Positions 52,715 to 63,393 of a DNA stretch of 64,000 bases are shown one piece after another. Under the pieces are notes generated by a model. The model saw only the letters and a list, made by a program, of their open reading frames with translations, was not told the origin of the DNA and did not search any database. Numbering within the stretch: the stretch's first letter is position 1; each line of letters starts with the position of its first letter. The position numbers and the translations under genes are program-made. This DNA is from Rhizodiscina lignyota (taxonomy: Eukaryota > Ascomycota > Dothideomycetes > Aulographales > Rhizodiscinaceae): assembly GCA_010015805.1 (NCBI GenBank), contig ML978130.1, positions 806,001 through 870,000 on the forward strand, read 5' to 3'.

Positions 52715-53619
52715 ATGGCTTCAGAAATGCCCATCAAGCTGTTATCCACAACCTGTCGCTCTTGCCTGCGCCTGTCGCGCCCGCAGCGGCCCCGAGTCTC
52801 TCCATCGAAAACGCCTTCGACCCCCCTACGACCACTCTCAAGCACACGAGCACTCGCACAAGATGCCGACATAGAAGCAGCAGATCGACCACGATGGCAG
52901 CGTACACCTCCCGCCATGACAATGCCAGTCCGGAATCCTCTGCGGTCAAGAGACTCCGAGTTCAAGGTCAACAATGACCCACGCAGGCTGGATCAGATGT
53001 ATTCTACGCTCCTGGGTGATCGAGGCCCTCACATGCAATTGAGCGATGAGGTGAAATGGTTAGCAGTTACACACAAGAGCTTTGATCATGGACGAAGAGG
53101 ATTCAACGATCGTTTGGCATTCTTGGGTATGACAATTTTTCTTGTCAGAGCTCAGAGGCATACACTGACTAGGCGACCACCATGTAGGCAAGCGAATAGT
53201 TGATCTGCAATTGTCCCTGGCACTTCTAAATGCGCCGAAAGTCCCCTTGCCTACAGAGACGCACGACGAGTACGGCCGGGCGCTATACCATCACCCTGCT
53301 CTAGAGACACTAGACAACCTCACCAATTTCACCAAGACTGAAGCGGTAGATAAGAAACGATTAGCACGGCTGGCAGAACAATATGGATTGCCTGGCGTGA
53401 TAAGATGGAAGCCGAAGAAGGTAAGCTAGATTTTCGCTCCATACTGAGCATAGAAGCTAATATCCATGCGTATAGGCGGACAACCTCAGAGGTGCTGGAA
53501 TAGATTCTGTCCTTGCACAGACCATGTATGCGATCGTGGGTGCATTGGCTCTGGAGAAAGGTGGAGAGGTCGCGAACAAGACTGTCAAGGAAAGAATACT
53601 AAGACCATTGGGTTTGTAG
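52715..53619 (+). CDS. Mitochondrial large-subunit ribosomal protein mL57 (MRPL15-type)
   Basis: Exons 52715-53126, 53188-53420 and 53476-53619; introns of 61 and 55 bases in phase; 262 aa. It has an RNase-III-like fold that lost catalysis and serves as a structural protein of the fungal mitoribosome. An Arg/Ser-rich mitochondrial presequence (first 50 residues, few acids) is followed by LDQMYSTLLGDRGPHMQLSDE, KWLAVTHKSFDHGRRGFNDRLAFLG, the derived RNase III signature, then RIVDLQLSLALLN. The last exon encodes GAGIDSVLAQTMYAIVGALAL, the second half of the domain. The catalytic RNase III acidic set is not seen in the signature, as expected for mL57. It converges on the NmrA-like gene, with about 100 bases between stops. 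Confidence 0.92.
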
Positions 53620-53721
53620 CATAGTTTGTATAGTATATTTACCTTCTCCAAAGATTGAACTGAACGCCCGAAGCAGCTTTCCGTGTTTGGTCTATTGCCT
53701 TCATTCTCAATAGATACAATG

Positions 53722-54711
53722 TTAGTCCCAGAACTTCTCCATATATTTCTTCACAGTTAACGCTTTCACCTCCGGACACAGCTCGTTTACTCGTGCCCTG
53801 AAATATCCTTCTCCCTCTTCATCTCTTGCATACATCATAGCCAAGTCATTCCAGAACAGGCCTATGAAATCTTCCTTCGTTTGCAGCTCTTTCTGCCTCA
53901 CTTCCAGCTCCGTCATCTCCACATACTTGACCTCCATCTTCCTCTTCCTTACCTCTTCAATGACGCGTACCACCTCGTCAATCCGCATCACGCTTCCCGC
54001 CATTCCCATATCAACTTCCCACTTTCCATCTGGCAATGCACACGCCGCAGCGACGAATCTCCCCATATCTCCAATCTCCGTCAGCACAATCCTCGGCACC
54101 TTTCTCTCCCCACTCTCCAGCTCCTTCATACTCATTATCGGAATCTCAACCCTTAGCGTTCCATCCCTTTGAAAAAACAAAAACTCCCCATCATCCCCCT
54201 TCCCTGACATCGCTTCTTCCTCCCTCTCGCATCCATACCCAAGATAATTCATAAACATTCCACACACAAATCTGCACCACTCAAACACATGACCATTCTT
54301 CCGCTGGTCCTCCACCGCTGCTTCGCAAGCCTGCCACACCCCGATCCTTGGCGCCATCTCGGGCATTTTCTCTGCCGCTTTGGGGCCAATGGCGAACTCG
54401 CTCGGCGCGAAGCGCTTTGCTCCTACTGCTATGGCTGCATTCAGAAGGTTGATTTGCGAGAAGGCCCATGTGTCGTCTAATGGCTTCAGGAGAGAAATGA
54501 CAGTATGTACGCCTTTGAGGGTCGCGGTGAGAGACCGGAGGGATAGATAGTTGACACGTCGGATCTCAACGCCTAGATCGAAGAGCCACTGTGGGACCAT
54601 GGAATTGCGAGAAAGGACAATAGGAATATGAGCAGGGTGGAAATGAAGGGCCGTTACGATGGAACGGCCGAGAGCGGGGGAAGTACCACCTGCGACTGCT
54701 ACGACGACCAT
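53722..54711 (-). CDS. NmrA-like / isoflavone-reductase-family protein
   Basis: Intronless, 329 aa from the ATG at 54711 (MVVVAVAGGTSPALGRSIV). The frame extends upstream to 54780, but that start adds residues ahead of the Rossmann fold without signals. It is an NAD(P)-binding atypical SDR; the cofactor loop is AGGTSPALG. GAKRFAPSEFAIGP is the standard NmrA/PCBER-type element (FAPSEF). Some family members are redox sensors that bind transcription factors; others reduce phenylpropanoids. The catalytic Lys of isoflavone reductases is not obvious, so a sensor or binding role cannot be excluded. It lies between a mitoribosome gene and a FAD monooxygenase gene on the same strand. No specific function can be claimed. 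Confidence 0.88.
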   Translation of the reverse strand: MVVVAVAGGTSPALGRSIVTALHFHPAHIPIVLSRNSMVPQWLFDLGVEIRRVNYLSLRSLTATLKGVHTVISLLKPLDDTWAFSQINLLNAAIAVGAKRFAPSEFAIGPKAAEKMPEMAPRIGVWQACEAAVEDQRKNGHVFEWCRFVCGMFMNYLGYGCEREEEAMSGKGDDGEFLFFQRDGTLRVEIPIMSMKELESGERKVPRIVLTEIGDMGRFVAAACALPDGKWEVDMGMAGSVMRIDEVVRVIEEVRKRKMEVKYVEMTELEVRQKELQTKEDFIGLFWNDLAMMYARDEEGEGYFRARVNELCPEVKALTVKKYMEKFWD

Positions 54712-55366
54712 GGTTGATTTGATGTAAACACGAGACGTGGCTTTCAGATTATTAGCAATTACGATTTGACCTCGAGACAAAAATAATGCGGTTTGTAGGA
54801 AATGAAAAACATTATTTCTATGCTTGCATATGTGGCAAATAAAGTGATCAACATGCGGTTTCGCACTTCACCATCTTTTTCCGAGAGATCGCGATCCGTG
54901 CCCAATCTGTGATGTCCTGTCGATCGCTCCGCGATCTGCAATGCGCCGTAGTGGATGGCGATAGTCGCGGATTGGAGTGATAGTCTTTAAGAGACCAAAA
55001 TATAAATTATAGAAAATCAAAACATGAACCGGCTGGGATCAAAGTCTGTTCGAATCCAGATATACGACCGAGGAGCATTGCAACGGTGCATTATCATCCT
55101 GAGCCATTCCGCCCAACTGCTTCAGTTCTTAGATGTCAGTTTTTATATATATTTATTTTGTTGGGGGAATATAAAGTATATAAAACCGTCTCTGGATATC
55201 TGAATTTGTCTCTGCAAAATGTCGCCTGGTATCCCGCAGCGTCCAAGGGCAATCAACTCTTCCAATACACCTCAACGTAAGCGAGTCTATCTCTAAAGAC
55301 TCGGTTGTACGTTACTTGGAGTGTACTAGAGAATTCCCATTAGTGCATCTTCCAGTTCTCATATTC
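54712..55366. other. Intergenic, no gene seen
   Basis: About 650 bases between two minus-strand genes. AT-rich around 55000-55030 and 55140-55200. A sequence resembling the T-arm of a tRNA (GTTCGAATCC near 55048) lacks the rest of a tRNA. Upstream sequence of the NmrA-like gene. Confidence 0.5.
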
Positions 55367-56704
55367 TTATTCCCGACTGCCTTGCCCCGACTGTCTCATC
55401 CACAAGTCCTTCCGATCCACTCTTCTCGCGTCCTCTGTCGAAGCCTCCGCAAACGGATGACTTCCAAATTGACTCCTGTTCCCCAGAACGACGCCTCGTT
55501 GCTGCCACGAAATAGCGTGATTCATCACGTTCTGCTCGTAAAAATCCCAGCTCACCTCTCCTTTAAAGGCCTGGTCAAGCAGCAGTGCATGCAGCGCAGC
55601 CTGGCCCGTCGAGCCCGCCGTATGCGGCCGAAACGCTGCGAGAGAGTCGCCCACAAGCAATGCTTTGCCACCCAAAAGTCGAGGTTGTGGACTTGGCGGT
55701 AAGTCAGCAATCGCTTGGACGAACGGCTTCTTTGTCTTGTGCACCAGCTCAGCAAACTGAGGGGGAAGGGCAGCGGTTGCCGTGTCTTTCTGCTTCTCCC
55801 ATACACGAGGCTGCATCTTGCCTCCGGTTGGCAAGGTCCAGCGGTGGGTGTTGCCATCGGTATCTGTCATGACATTTCGGAGTTCTTCAGAGCCATCGGC
55901 GAGATTCCAGTACCACACCCAATTGACTAACCTCTTACCGGATTCCAGCGAACTTTCTGGACCCGGAATTGTGTAAGCGAGAATCTGCGTGCTAGATCCA
56001 TGGTAGAATGTAAAGCGCTCCACGAAAACGTCTGTTGCAGCTTGTGAGAGCTCTTGCTCCGGCACTGTGCCCCTGAAGGCAACGTACCCAGCGTAAGTTC
56101 TCACCTTCGCTTCCGGGACGAGTTGTTTGCGGAGATGTGAACTCGGCCCATCTGCGATGATGACGAAGTCTGCTTCCAAGCTTCCACTGCCGCCCGCACT
56201 CCCCTCTCGCACGTCGTCAAATTCGACTTTAACTTTTTCTCCCAAATCCTGGAGCACCGTCGCGCTCCTCCCGTACTCATAAACACCTCTCCCCTCTCCT
56301 TCCTGCGATCCCTCCGCTCCTTCAGGCACATAAGCTGTCCTCCGCCCATCGAAGTTAAACCTGCTCAAATAGTAAAGTAGATCCCAACTCGTCATTCGCT
56401 GCTCCCAGCCCTCTCCATCAATTACATTTCCCTTTTGGTCCAGATACAGGCGCTCTTGACTGCGAACACTGAGGCCGCCCTTCAATCCCTCTGTGCCCCG
56501 TCCAGAGCGGTCGAAGCGTCGGAAGAACTCCGCTGTCGAAGTGCCTGTGACAATACCTGCGCCTTGGTCGTGTAGCAGGGGTGTCGGAGATCGCTCGAGA
56601 ATGGTGACATTATGGCCTTGCCGGAGGAGTGGTATGCCGGTGAACAGACCTGCGAGAGAGCCGCCGACTACAACAATGTCTTTCTTTGGAGATGGTGAGG
56701 ACAT
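55367..56704 (-). CDS. FAD-dependent aromatic-type monooxygenase
   Basis: Intronless, 445 aa from the ATG at 56704 (MSSPSPKKDIVVVGGSLAGL). The frame is open further upstream to 56926, but that segment is not family-like and lacks a reason to be translated. It is a class A flavoprotein hydroxylase (PHBH-like; closest in layout to 2,6-dihydroxypyridine 3-monooxygenase). Visible motifs are GGSLAGL (GxGxxG-type FAD loop, residues 14-20), IIADGPSSHLRK (the DG motif) and LLVGDSLAAFRPHTAGSTGQA (the GD flavin-ribityl motif). The loop begins GGS, where GxG is usual, as in this subfamily. It would hydroxylate a heteroaromatic or phenolic substrate with NAD(P)H and oxygen. No degradation genes for such a ring lie next to it. 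Confidence 0.88.
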   Translation of the reverse strand: MSSPSPKKDIVVVGGSLAGLFTGIPLLRQGHNVTILERSPTPLLHDQGAGIVTGTSTAEFFRRFDRSGRGTEGLKGGLSVRSQERLYLDQKGNVIDGEGWEQRMTSWDLLYYLSRFNFDGRRTAYVPEGAEGSQEGEGRGVYEYGRSATVLQDLGEKVKVEFDDVREGSAGGSGSLEADFVIIADGPSSHLRKQLVPEAKVRTYAGYVAFRGTVPEQELSQAATDVFVERFTFYHGSSTQILAYTIPGPESSLESGKRLVNWVWYWNLADGSEELRNVMTDTDGNTHRWTLPTGGKMQPRVWEKQKDTATAALPPQFAELVHKTKKPFVQAIADLPPSPQPRLLGGKALLVGDSLAAFRPHTAGSTGQAALHALLLDQAFKGEVSWDFYEQNVMNHAISWQQRGVVLGNRSQFGSHPFAEASTEDARRVDRKDLWMRQSGQGSRE

Positions 56705-57589
56705 TGTAGAGTGAGAAAGGCTGATAAGGGAAGATGACAAAGGATGAAACGGTATTTTATTTCCGAAAGTTGATGCAAGGTCGCTCAGTCGTCGAAATGT
56801 CAAGTTGAAGATCATTACAAGAGTGGTCAGACCGAGTGCGAATTTATACCTACATTGCAAAAGAGACTTGGATGTATCCGGCCATCCGTCTTCCATGTCA
56901 AACATGTTGTGAACTTCGCCGCCCATGTCATAGCTGAGTAATGCAACTCTACAGCCTCAGCTCGGTGTTAAAGGAGCCATTAACACGTGTGCCAAGCCGC
57001 CTTATACAACGAAGACTCGGCATTGAGGACTTATATAGACTGCGATAGATGATTCCAAGAATCTCTTTTGCTTAGATGCATGAGAGATCGATCGCCGGTC
57101 GGACCGAGAAGGGGGACTGGAACTGGAGGAGACAAACGGACGCTAAGCTTAAAGGGGGTTTAAAATGGGAGGTTGGAATGACTCGTGCCCAACGTTCCTT
57201 ACCAGGTCCCGTTCCTCTGGAAGCATTTGAAATTAGCGATTTTCTTTTGTCAAGCTCTCCAAACTTCGCACATAGTCACTGTAGTACCATTCCCGGAATT
57301 AGTTATTAGCGTGTATGATTTAGCATTCCTTCCATGTGCCTCGACGTTATCCTGCGGAGTCCCTGTCTTCAAAAGGACGATAATTTGCGTTGAAGGATTC
57401 GTCCCACGTCCTGCAGCCCAGGGCCCGATCCTGATCCAATGGGCTGAACGATCTGCAGCGTCTTACGGTCTTCGTATTGTGTAACTTAGCGTTCATCGTG
57501 GCCTTCAGCCTCACCTACCTACTTTGATTTTTGAAGGTGGCTGTCCCGCTCTGTAAGGGCGATGTTGACACGTCTAAAACGCGATCGCT
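56705..57589. other. Intergenic, no gene seen
   Basis: About 885 bases between two outward-reading genes, presumably both promoters. Frames such as 57076-57309 and 57185-57484 on the plus strand overlap and have no recognisable content. Confidence 0.5.
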
Positions 57590-59346
57590 ATGTATGGCGC
57601 CGCACGCAGAGCAGTCGATGTATCATTTGCAGAGAAGGGGCGTGGAAATGCCTCATTCATAGAGGTCACTAAGTATGCGAATGTAAGTAATTCTTAAAGG
57701 AGCCTTCTGTTTGAAATGGTTTGATTGACACCGACAGATTGATGATTTCTCGCCGAGCGACTTTCGATATGGCAAACTCAAGGATGCTGAGATCGCGCAA
57801 TGGATCGAACAAAGCGGTCGCTACCAACCTACAAAGGCATCTTCAGGGTCAAAAGATGTCGTCGGTGGTCTCCGCATATTGCTTTGCGAGCGAGCCTACG
57901 GGCTGAAGTTTGATCTTGATCTTGAGACGTATACCACATTGGAGTCGAAGTTTCATCTTCCCGCTGCGACAATCCCAACTTTGGCTAACGAGGCTGGAAC
58001 GTATTCTCGTCATTTCACATATGACAAATCCGACATAAACAAGGTTACACGCATTGGTACGTTTGCTGAAAATAACAATTCAAGGCGTCACTAACTCTAA
58101 TGCAGGTATTATCATCAAGATGCCTCAAAAGCGTGAGATTGCCAATTACGGTTTATCCATGAGTTACGACCTTGATACTGGCTGCACCACCGCATTTATC
58201 TTCGCCTCCGAAATAATGACCCCGTTCGAGACGCGCAATTCGGAATCGAGAGCCATTAAGTACTCCCCACGTTGTAGCGAGGCCCAGCACAGGGTCCCAA
58301 AGCATGATTTGACCGACAAACGCGCAGACGACAAAGTATGGTCTGCCTCAAAGATTGCTATGGAGGAGAGTAGCAAGATGTGGCATACGGAACTAGGGAG
58401 TGTGATCGCAGACTTCTACGATGCTTGGGCTCATCCCACGTGCCTGCCATGCATCATCTTAACTGACCATATGCGCCGCACCAAGCACTTCTGCGAATGG
58501 GGAAAGCCTATGCAGTTAACATGGGAAATTGAACGGGATTTAGGGGTCACTTCGGTTGGGTCTCCGTATGCTTTTGTCCGCGGAGCCTCGTCAGCATATA
58601 GTGTGCAACACATTGATCGAGCGAAAGCAGAAGAACTCACTGTCCGCATCAATACTCAGAGTACGCGCATCCTTTTCACCTCTCGCTCACCAGAGCTAAA
58701 TCGGCGATGCTCCGAGTATATGCTGGCGGTCCACAATATGCTTCCAAAGCTGGGATCTTTTGATCAACTCGGCGGCCCTGTCCATAGCCAACTAGCGGAA
58801 GTTCTTGAATTCAATATTCATCAGGCCGAGGCCGTCAGAAGTCATGTGGAGGGCATGAAGGCACGCATGGCGCTGCAGCTCAATGTACTCTACAGCGTTG
58901 TTGCCCAGGAAGATAACCGGCTATCAGCAAGGCTTGCAGCGAGCAGTGGGAAAGACAGTACGAGCATGAAGATCCTGGCATTCATCACGGCGTTGTTCCT
59001 TCCGGGCACATTCGTGGCGACGCTATTTAGCATGGGAATGTTCGCCTGGCGATTCGACAATGGTACGAGCGCAAATGGAACCGAAAACAGCAGCACAGTA
59101 TCGAACCAATTTTGGATATATTGGGCAACTGCACTCCCGCTCACTGCAGTAACCCTGATCGGCTGGGCGCTCTGGTGGCAGGTCGAGATGAGGGTCTTCC
59201 GGAAGGCATTTGCAGAGGCCTTGGACGAGGCTGAAACTGTGCCAGCGGTAGGAGGAACGGCTGAAGAGGGCGATGTGAAATTAGATCGCCGAAAAAGACG
59301 ACCAGCATGGTTAAAGACTCTCAAAATCGGAGAAGAGCATTCATGA
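57590..59346 (+). CDS. CorA-like membrane protein
   Basis: Exons 57590-57682, 57738-58056 and 58106-59346; introns of 55 and 49 bases in phase; 550 aa. A large soluble N-terminal part (to about 415) precedes a helical stalk (EFNIHQAEAVRSHVEGMKARMALQ) and two C-terminal transmembrane segments (FITALFLPGTFVATLFSMGMF and FWIYWATALPLTAVTLIGWALWW). This layout is that of fungal CorA-like Mg2+ transporter proteins. The Gly-Met-Asn pore motif that ends the first helix of true CorA channels is here Gly-Met-Phe, so Mg2+ transport is doubtful. The loop between the helices is N-glycosylation-rich (NGTSANGTENSST). Many ascomycetes have large families of such proteins with unknown roles. Confidence 0.88.
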
Positions 59347-60085
59347 TTGAAGTTGTTAATCGGAAACTCAAGCGATATACCAAGTCATCTCATTCAACCC
59401 CCATATTTACGTGTTCTGCGCCACACCTGACATCGAACTTATAGAGAAAGCATCCTAGAAGTTCATCTGATGTATTGCACTTGATGTGAGGCTCTCTAAC
59501 GTTTGGAGCTTGAAGGATCTGGGCCTGCGGCCTGTCTTTGTCTAAGAGACACTAGCTTTGTGATGAGTGATCAGTAGCCTATTGCCTCTCGTCGTAATCA
59601 ATCTTCGATTCTCATATGTCGGCTTCATCTTTGCAGCTTTCGGATTTTAGACACTGCCAATTCTCGTCTTTCCAACCTCCGAATCTCCTGTCAACCATCT
59701 GTCCTCCTCCAAAACAAGCTACTGTATGGTCCTGTCGCTCAGTCATCTATTCTCGGGGATGTTTGTGACACATTTGATCGATTATTAACTCAGAGCGAAA
59801 CTCTCTGTCGGCCTAGCTGAAGTTTTCGTCTGAACATGACATAACGAGGTGCATCGAGGCCGTTGTGTACCTAAGTCCGCGAATAGGGCGAGCAGTCCAT
59901 TTTAGCTCTATACTGACATCAGAACCTCGTTCCTTGTACTCTGCTTTGCAATATGTTACTTCCTGTGGTTACAAGGCGATCCGCTTTGGAGGGCTGGTAT
60001 AAAGGTCAGGATCGTCTTTGAGATATCACTTCTCAATACACATTGGAGAGAAACTTTCTTAACGTGTTTCCGTCTTATCCTCAAC
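59347..60085. promoter_or_regulatory. Intergenic, promoter of SDR at 60086
   Basis: 739 bases without a gene. A TATAAA box lies at 59998-60003, 83-88 bases before the start codon. Confidence 0.5.
59998..60003 (+). promoter_or_regulatory. TATA box of SDR at 60086
   Basis: TATAAA within 'gctggtataaaggtc', 83-88 bases before the ATG and ahead of a CT-rich leader. Confidence 0.6.
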
Positions 60086-60931
60086 ATGACTTTCAAAACT
60101 CTCGATTTCAAGTGCGCGTTGGTATGGAAAGGAACTGTTAACTTTCAGACCACCGCTAACATCACGTAGGTTACGGGCGGAGCTGGAGGCATTGGCCGTG
60201 CCATTGCGGAGTATTTCCTCAAGTTGGGCAAGAAGGTCATCATCTGTGGCCGCACGGAATCAAATCTCCAGAACGCGGCGAGAGAGCTCAACAACAAGAA
60301 TCTCTCGTACTATGTGCTCGACACGAGCGACCTTGCGGCGATCCCGGGCTTCATCAAAAAGGTCACGTCAGAGCACCCTGAAGTAGACTGTCTCGTCAAC
60401 AATGCTGGCGTTCAACGGCCTCTCGATGTGAATGAGATGAAGCCAGAAGAATTCCTATCAAAGGCCGACCAAGAGATCAACACCAACATTGGCGGACCCA
60501 TGCATCTCGCTATTGGACTCTTGCCGCATTTCAAGTCAAAGCCCGGCGCTGTGATCATGAATGTCTCTTCCATACTCGGATTCATCCCGATATCGATTGT
60601 CAATCCCGTTTATAATGGCACCAAAGCGTGGCTGCACTTCTGGTCCATGAACCTGAGGACGCAACTCGAACAAGCGGGAGCGAATATCAGAGTGATTGAA
60701 ATCGCACCGCCAACCGTGTCGACGAATTTACACCGTGAGCGAAAGGATCCGTACGACAACACGAAGGACAAGAATGCTTCTGCCCTGTCAGTAGATGAAT
60801 TCATGCAGGAAGTCATTGCCCAGTGGAAGGAGGAGAAGGATACGATTGGCGCAGGGCCAAGCAAGAAGATTGTCGCGAGCTGGTTTAATGAGTTTGGCGA
60901 GGACTATACGAAGGCAGCAGAAAAGAGATAG
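60086..60931 (+). CDS. Short-chain oxidoreductase
   Basis: Exons 60086-60121 and 60170-60931, with a 48-base intron (gtatgg...gtag) that falls just before the cofactor loop; 265 aa. The first exon encodes only MTFKTLDFKCAL. The SDR features are TGGAGGIG (residues 14-21), NNAGVQRP, catalytic Ser in NVSSILGF, YNGTKAW with the Tyr/Lys pair, and RVIEIAPPTVSTNL. It resembles the DltE-type/uncharacterised oxidoreductase subgroup, soluble and NAD(P)-dependent. It has no visible partner gene; its neighbours are a CorA-like gene upstream and a Clr5 gene that converges on it. Substrate unknown. Confidence 0.93.
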
Positions 60932-61191
60932 AGCAAGAATCAATGTTTGCTTAGACGAAGCTTAACAAGAGATACATATCTGATAGGCGCTACATATTTG
61001 ATACGAGGAAGGTAAAGCGATTAATGCTATTATTCCCACCATCAACCTGCATATTACGCAACGGAAAGTCTTGTTTGAGATTAAACGTCGGAATTTGAAG
61101 AGTGCTGGCGACCTGCGAAAGTTGATGGTCGCCGTGATGAGATGGTGAGCGACCGAGCCAAATCCGAAAGGCCTGATATGCTCATCACATT

Positions 61192-63393
61192 CTATCCAAG
61201 CCTGGCCGCTTCTTTCAACACGCTTGAAGGTTGCTCCGCCTTGGAATCTGACTTCAAATTCCGGACCGATTGCGCAAGACGTCGAAAGGAAGATATGCCG
61301 GAGTTTCGGAGCGTCGATGGAGATGTGCGATACGAGGTAGAACGCAGTACTAGAGCCTCCTCCTCAGTACTCTGCTGAATCTTCGTTTCTCGTTTAAACA
61401 TTTCCCGTGGGAAACCCCGTGGGAGCCTGGAGGTTTGACGATTTAAGTCCCCCCATAGATACTGCACGACCATTGCGGGCCAACACTGGACTCCGAAAGC
61501 ATTGCTTTGCAACACTTTTACCATGAACGCTTTCTCATAGAGCCCAAGCTTCTTGTCAACTAGAACCGTACGATCCATAGTATAACCCAAACCCACTTGG
61601 ACACCGTCGTCAGGTTCGTAACCATCGGAACGAAGGAACAGGTGAGCGGCATTCGATTCGAACTGAGAGTCGGCTCCGACGAACATGGAGTAGACATAAG
61701 ACGACAGAAATCTTGCAGAGAGACTAAGCAACTCAGTAGACCAATATCCCTCCCGGTGGCGCAAGAATCTTGTCCATAGAACAAGAAAGATCGCTCTCGA
61801 CACATCTTCTTCGTCTCCTCTTCGGTTCCTCTCGAATTCCTGCTCGATTTGTAAAACAGTACGTATGTCATCCAGTTGAGAAGTGCACCAAAGAAGGCAC
61901 ATGCGAAAGCCGTCTGGCACTTCTCCATGTGTCTTTATTTTCGTGTAACTACCCGTGTTGTATATCCAGGTATCGTCAATTGCAGTGCGGATACCAAGTG
62001 CGCGGGTGAAGTCGTAGTAGAGTATACTTAACCAGACAGCTTCAAAATCCGTATCCATTTTCACAGATGAATATATGGCGAATATCCTTTCCTTTTCAAT
62101 GTGACTCGTCATTCCCTCGTCATTATTTTCTCTCGAAAATATTTCAGCAAGCAGCATATGGAAAATGAAAATGTGGACGTGATTAACGTGAGGTTCTGTT
62201 GGACGAAGGGACGCGTGAGTTCTCAGAAGCTCGCTGAGGCTGTGAGATAAAGGGGTTCTCAAGCGATATATATCGTAAGGTTCGTATGCGATATCCCGGG
62301 GCCCTCGGCTAATGACCGTTCGTTTGATACGTGCTCCATCTGTATATTGCTGCAAAAGGTGTTTGACAATGGTCCAATGCGATTCCTCGGAAGCTGTTCT
62401 CGCACAACACAGAATGAGCCAGATCCTAATTTTGTCCTTGCGTGAGCACAATGAACAACTAACAGAAGTAGCGAAGTGTCGCAAAAGAAGGACATAGAGA
62501 GTGAAGGCTTCTCTAGGTTCTTGCATGACTGTAAAGAAGTCGGCAGCATGCTTTATTTCACAGAGGTGATCCAAACTGAAATCGTCAGTATGATCGCGCG
62601 CCTCTGCTGAAATTGTCAGGCAAGTCTGCATCGGGTCGTTGTCCTGTGTCAATGGACCGCTTATTTGCCTCTCCTCGAAGTGACAAAGTCCACTACAATT
62701 TTGGTCGTCGGAAGGTCGTTCGACCTGATGAACATACTCTTCTTCATTCTGTGTCTCCGCAGCTCCAGTGTCGGAAGCCAATTCATTCCAATTCAGTGAA
62801 CATATGTTGTCCGGCGCGTGTCGAACACGTTTTCGTGGTGCAGAATAAGATTCGCCAAGCGAGTGCTGCCGTTTTACGTGCTCGCCTGTTGCCGATTCCG
62901 AGATTTCATGAAATCGTGCACTGTCTCCGTGATCCAGCGGCTCTTGTGATTTCATACGGCATTGCTGAATCTCGGTCGCTGTTGAATAAGAATGGGGTCC
63001 ACGGCACGATGTGTCTTCATGAACCTTTGGTTGCTCCAATCTTGTACTGCAGACCTGATCGTTCACTGCAGGACTTCGAGTTGATGCATTGTACTTGCTG
63101 AACCCCCATTTTTTAAATTGTCGAATATACTGATTATTCCTAAGACCCGAAAGGGACGCGTGTCAATGATGGAAACGTAGTGATAGGAGGAACCTCTGCA
63201 AAGGGATTACTTACGTAGCTATAAACTGATGGACTTTTTCCATATGTTCTATAATGGCCGCAAGGGTCTGGTGTTCCACCAGATAGAATTGACGGAGTTC
63301 TTCCTTGAAGTCTTCCCATTTCTGTTCATGATGTCTCTCGGCATACTTCTTAGGCTGCGTTACCCATTCGAAGTCTTTTAAAGAGGATGCCAT
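61192..63393 (-). CDS. Clr5-domain protein, 708 aa
   Basis: Exons 63215-63393 and 61192-63139, with a 75-base intron (gtaagt...cttag) in phase; 708 aa. Joining the exons completes an N-terminal Clr5 domain (residues about 25-75): WEDFKEELRQFYLVEHQTL, IIEHMEKVHQFIAT, then NNQYIRQFKKWGF. Clr5 domains, named after a fission-yeast silencing protein, occur in large families of ascomycete proteins with a variable C-terminus. The remainder has a charged, low-complexity segment to about 190, and then an alpha-helical region that contains FTLYVLLLRHFATSVSC and WLILCCARTASEESHW, suggestive of a repeat or tetratricopeptide-like fold. Probably nuclear. Its exact role is unknown. Confidence 0.9.

Noticed and set aside
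55020-55085. tRNA-like T-arm (GTTCGAATCC)
   Set aside because: No D-arm, anticodon arm or acceptor pairing could be found around it.
56705-56926. N-terminal extension of the FAD monooxygenase
   Set aside because: The extra 74 residues precede the FAD loop without a signal peptide or family match; the ATG at 56704 fits better.
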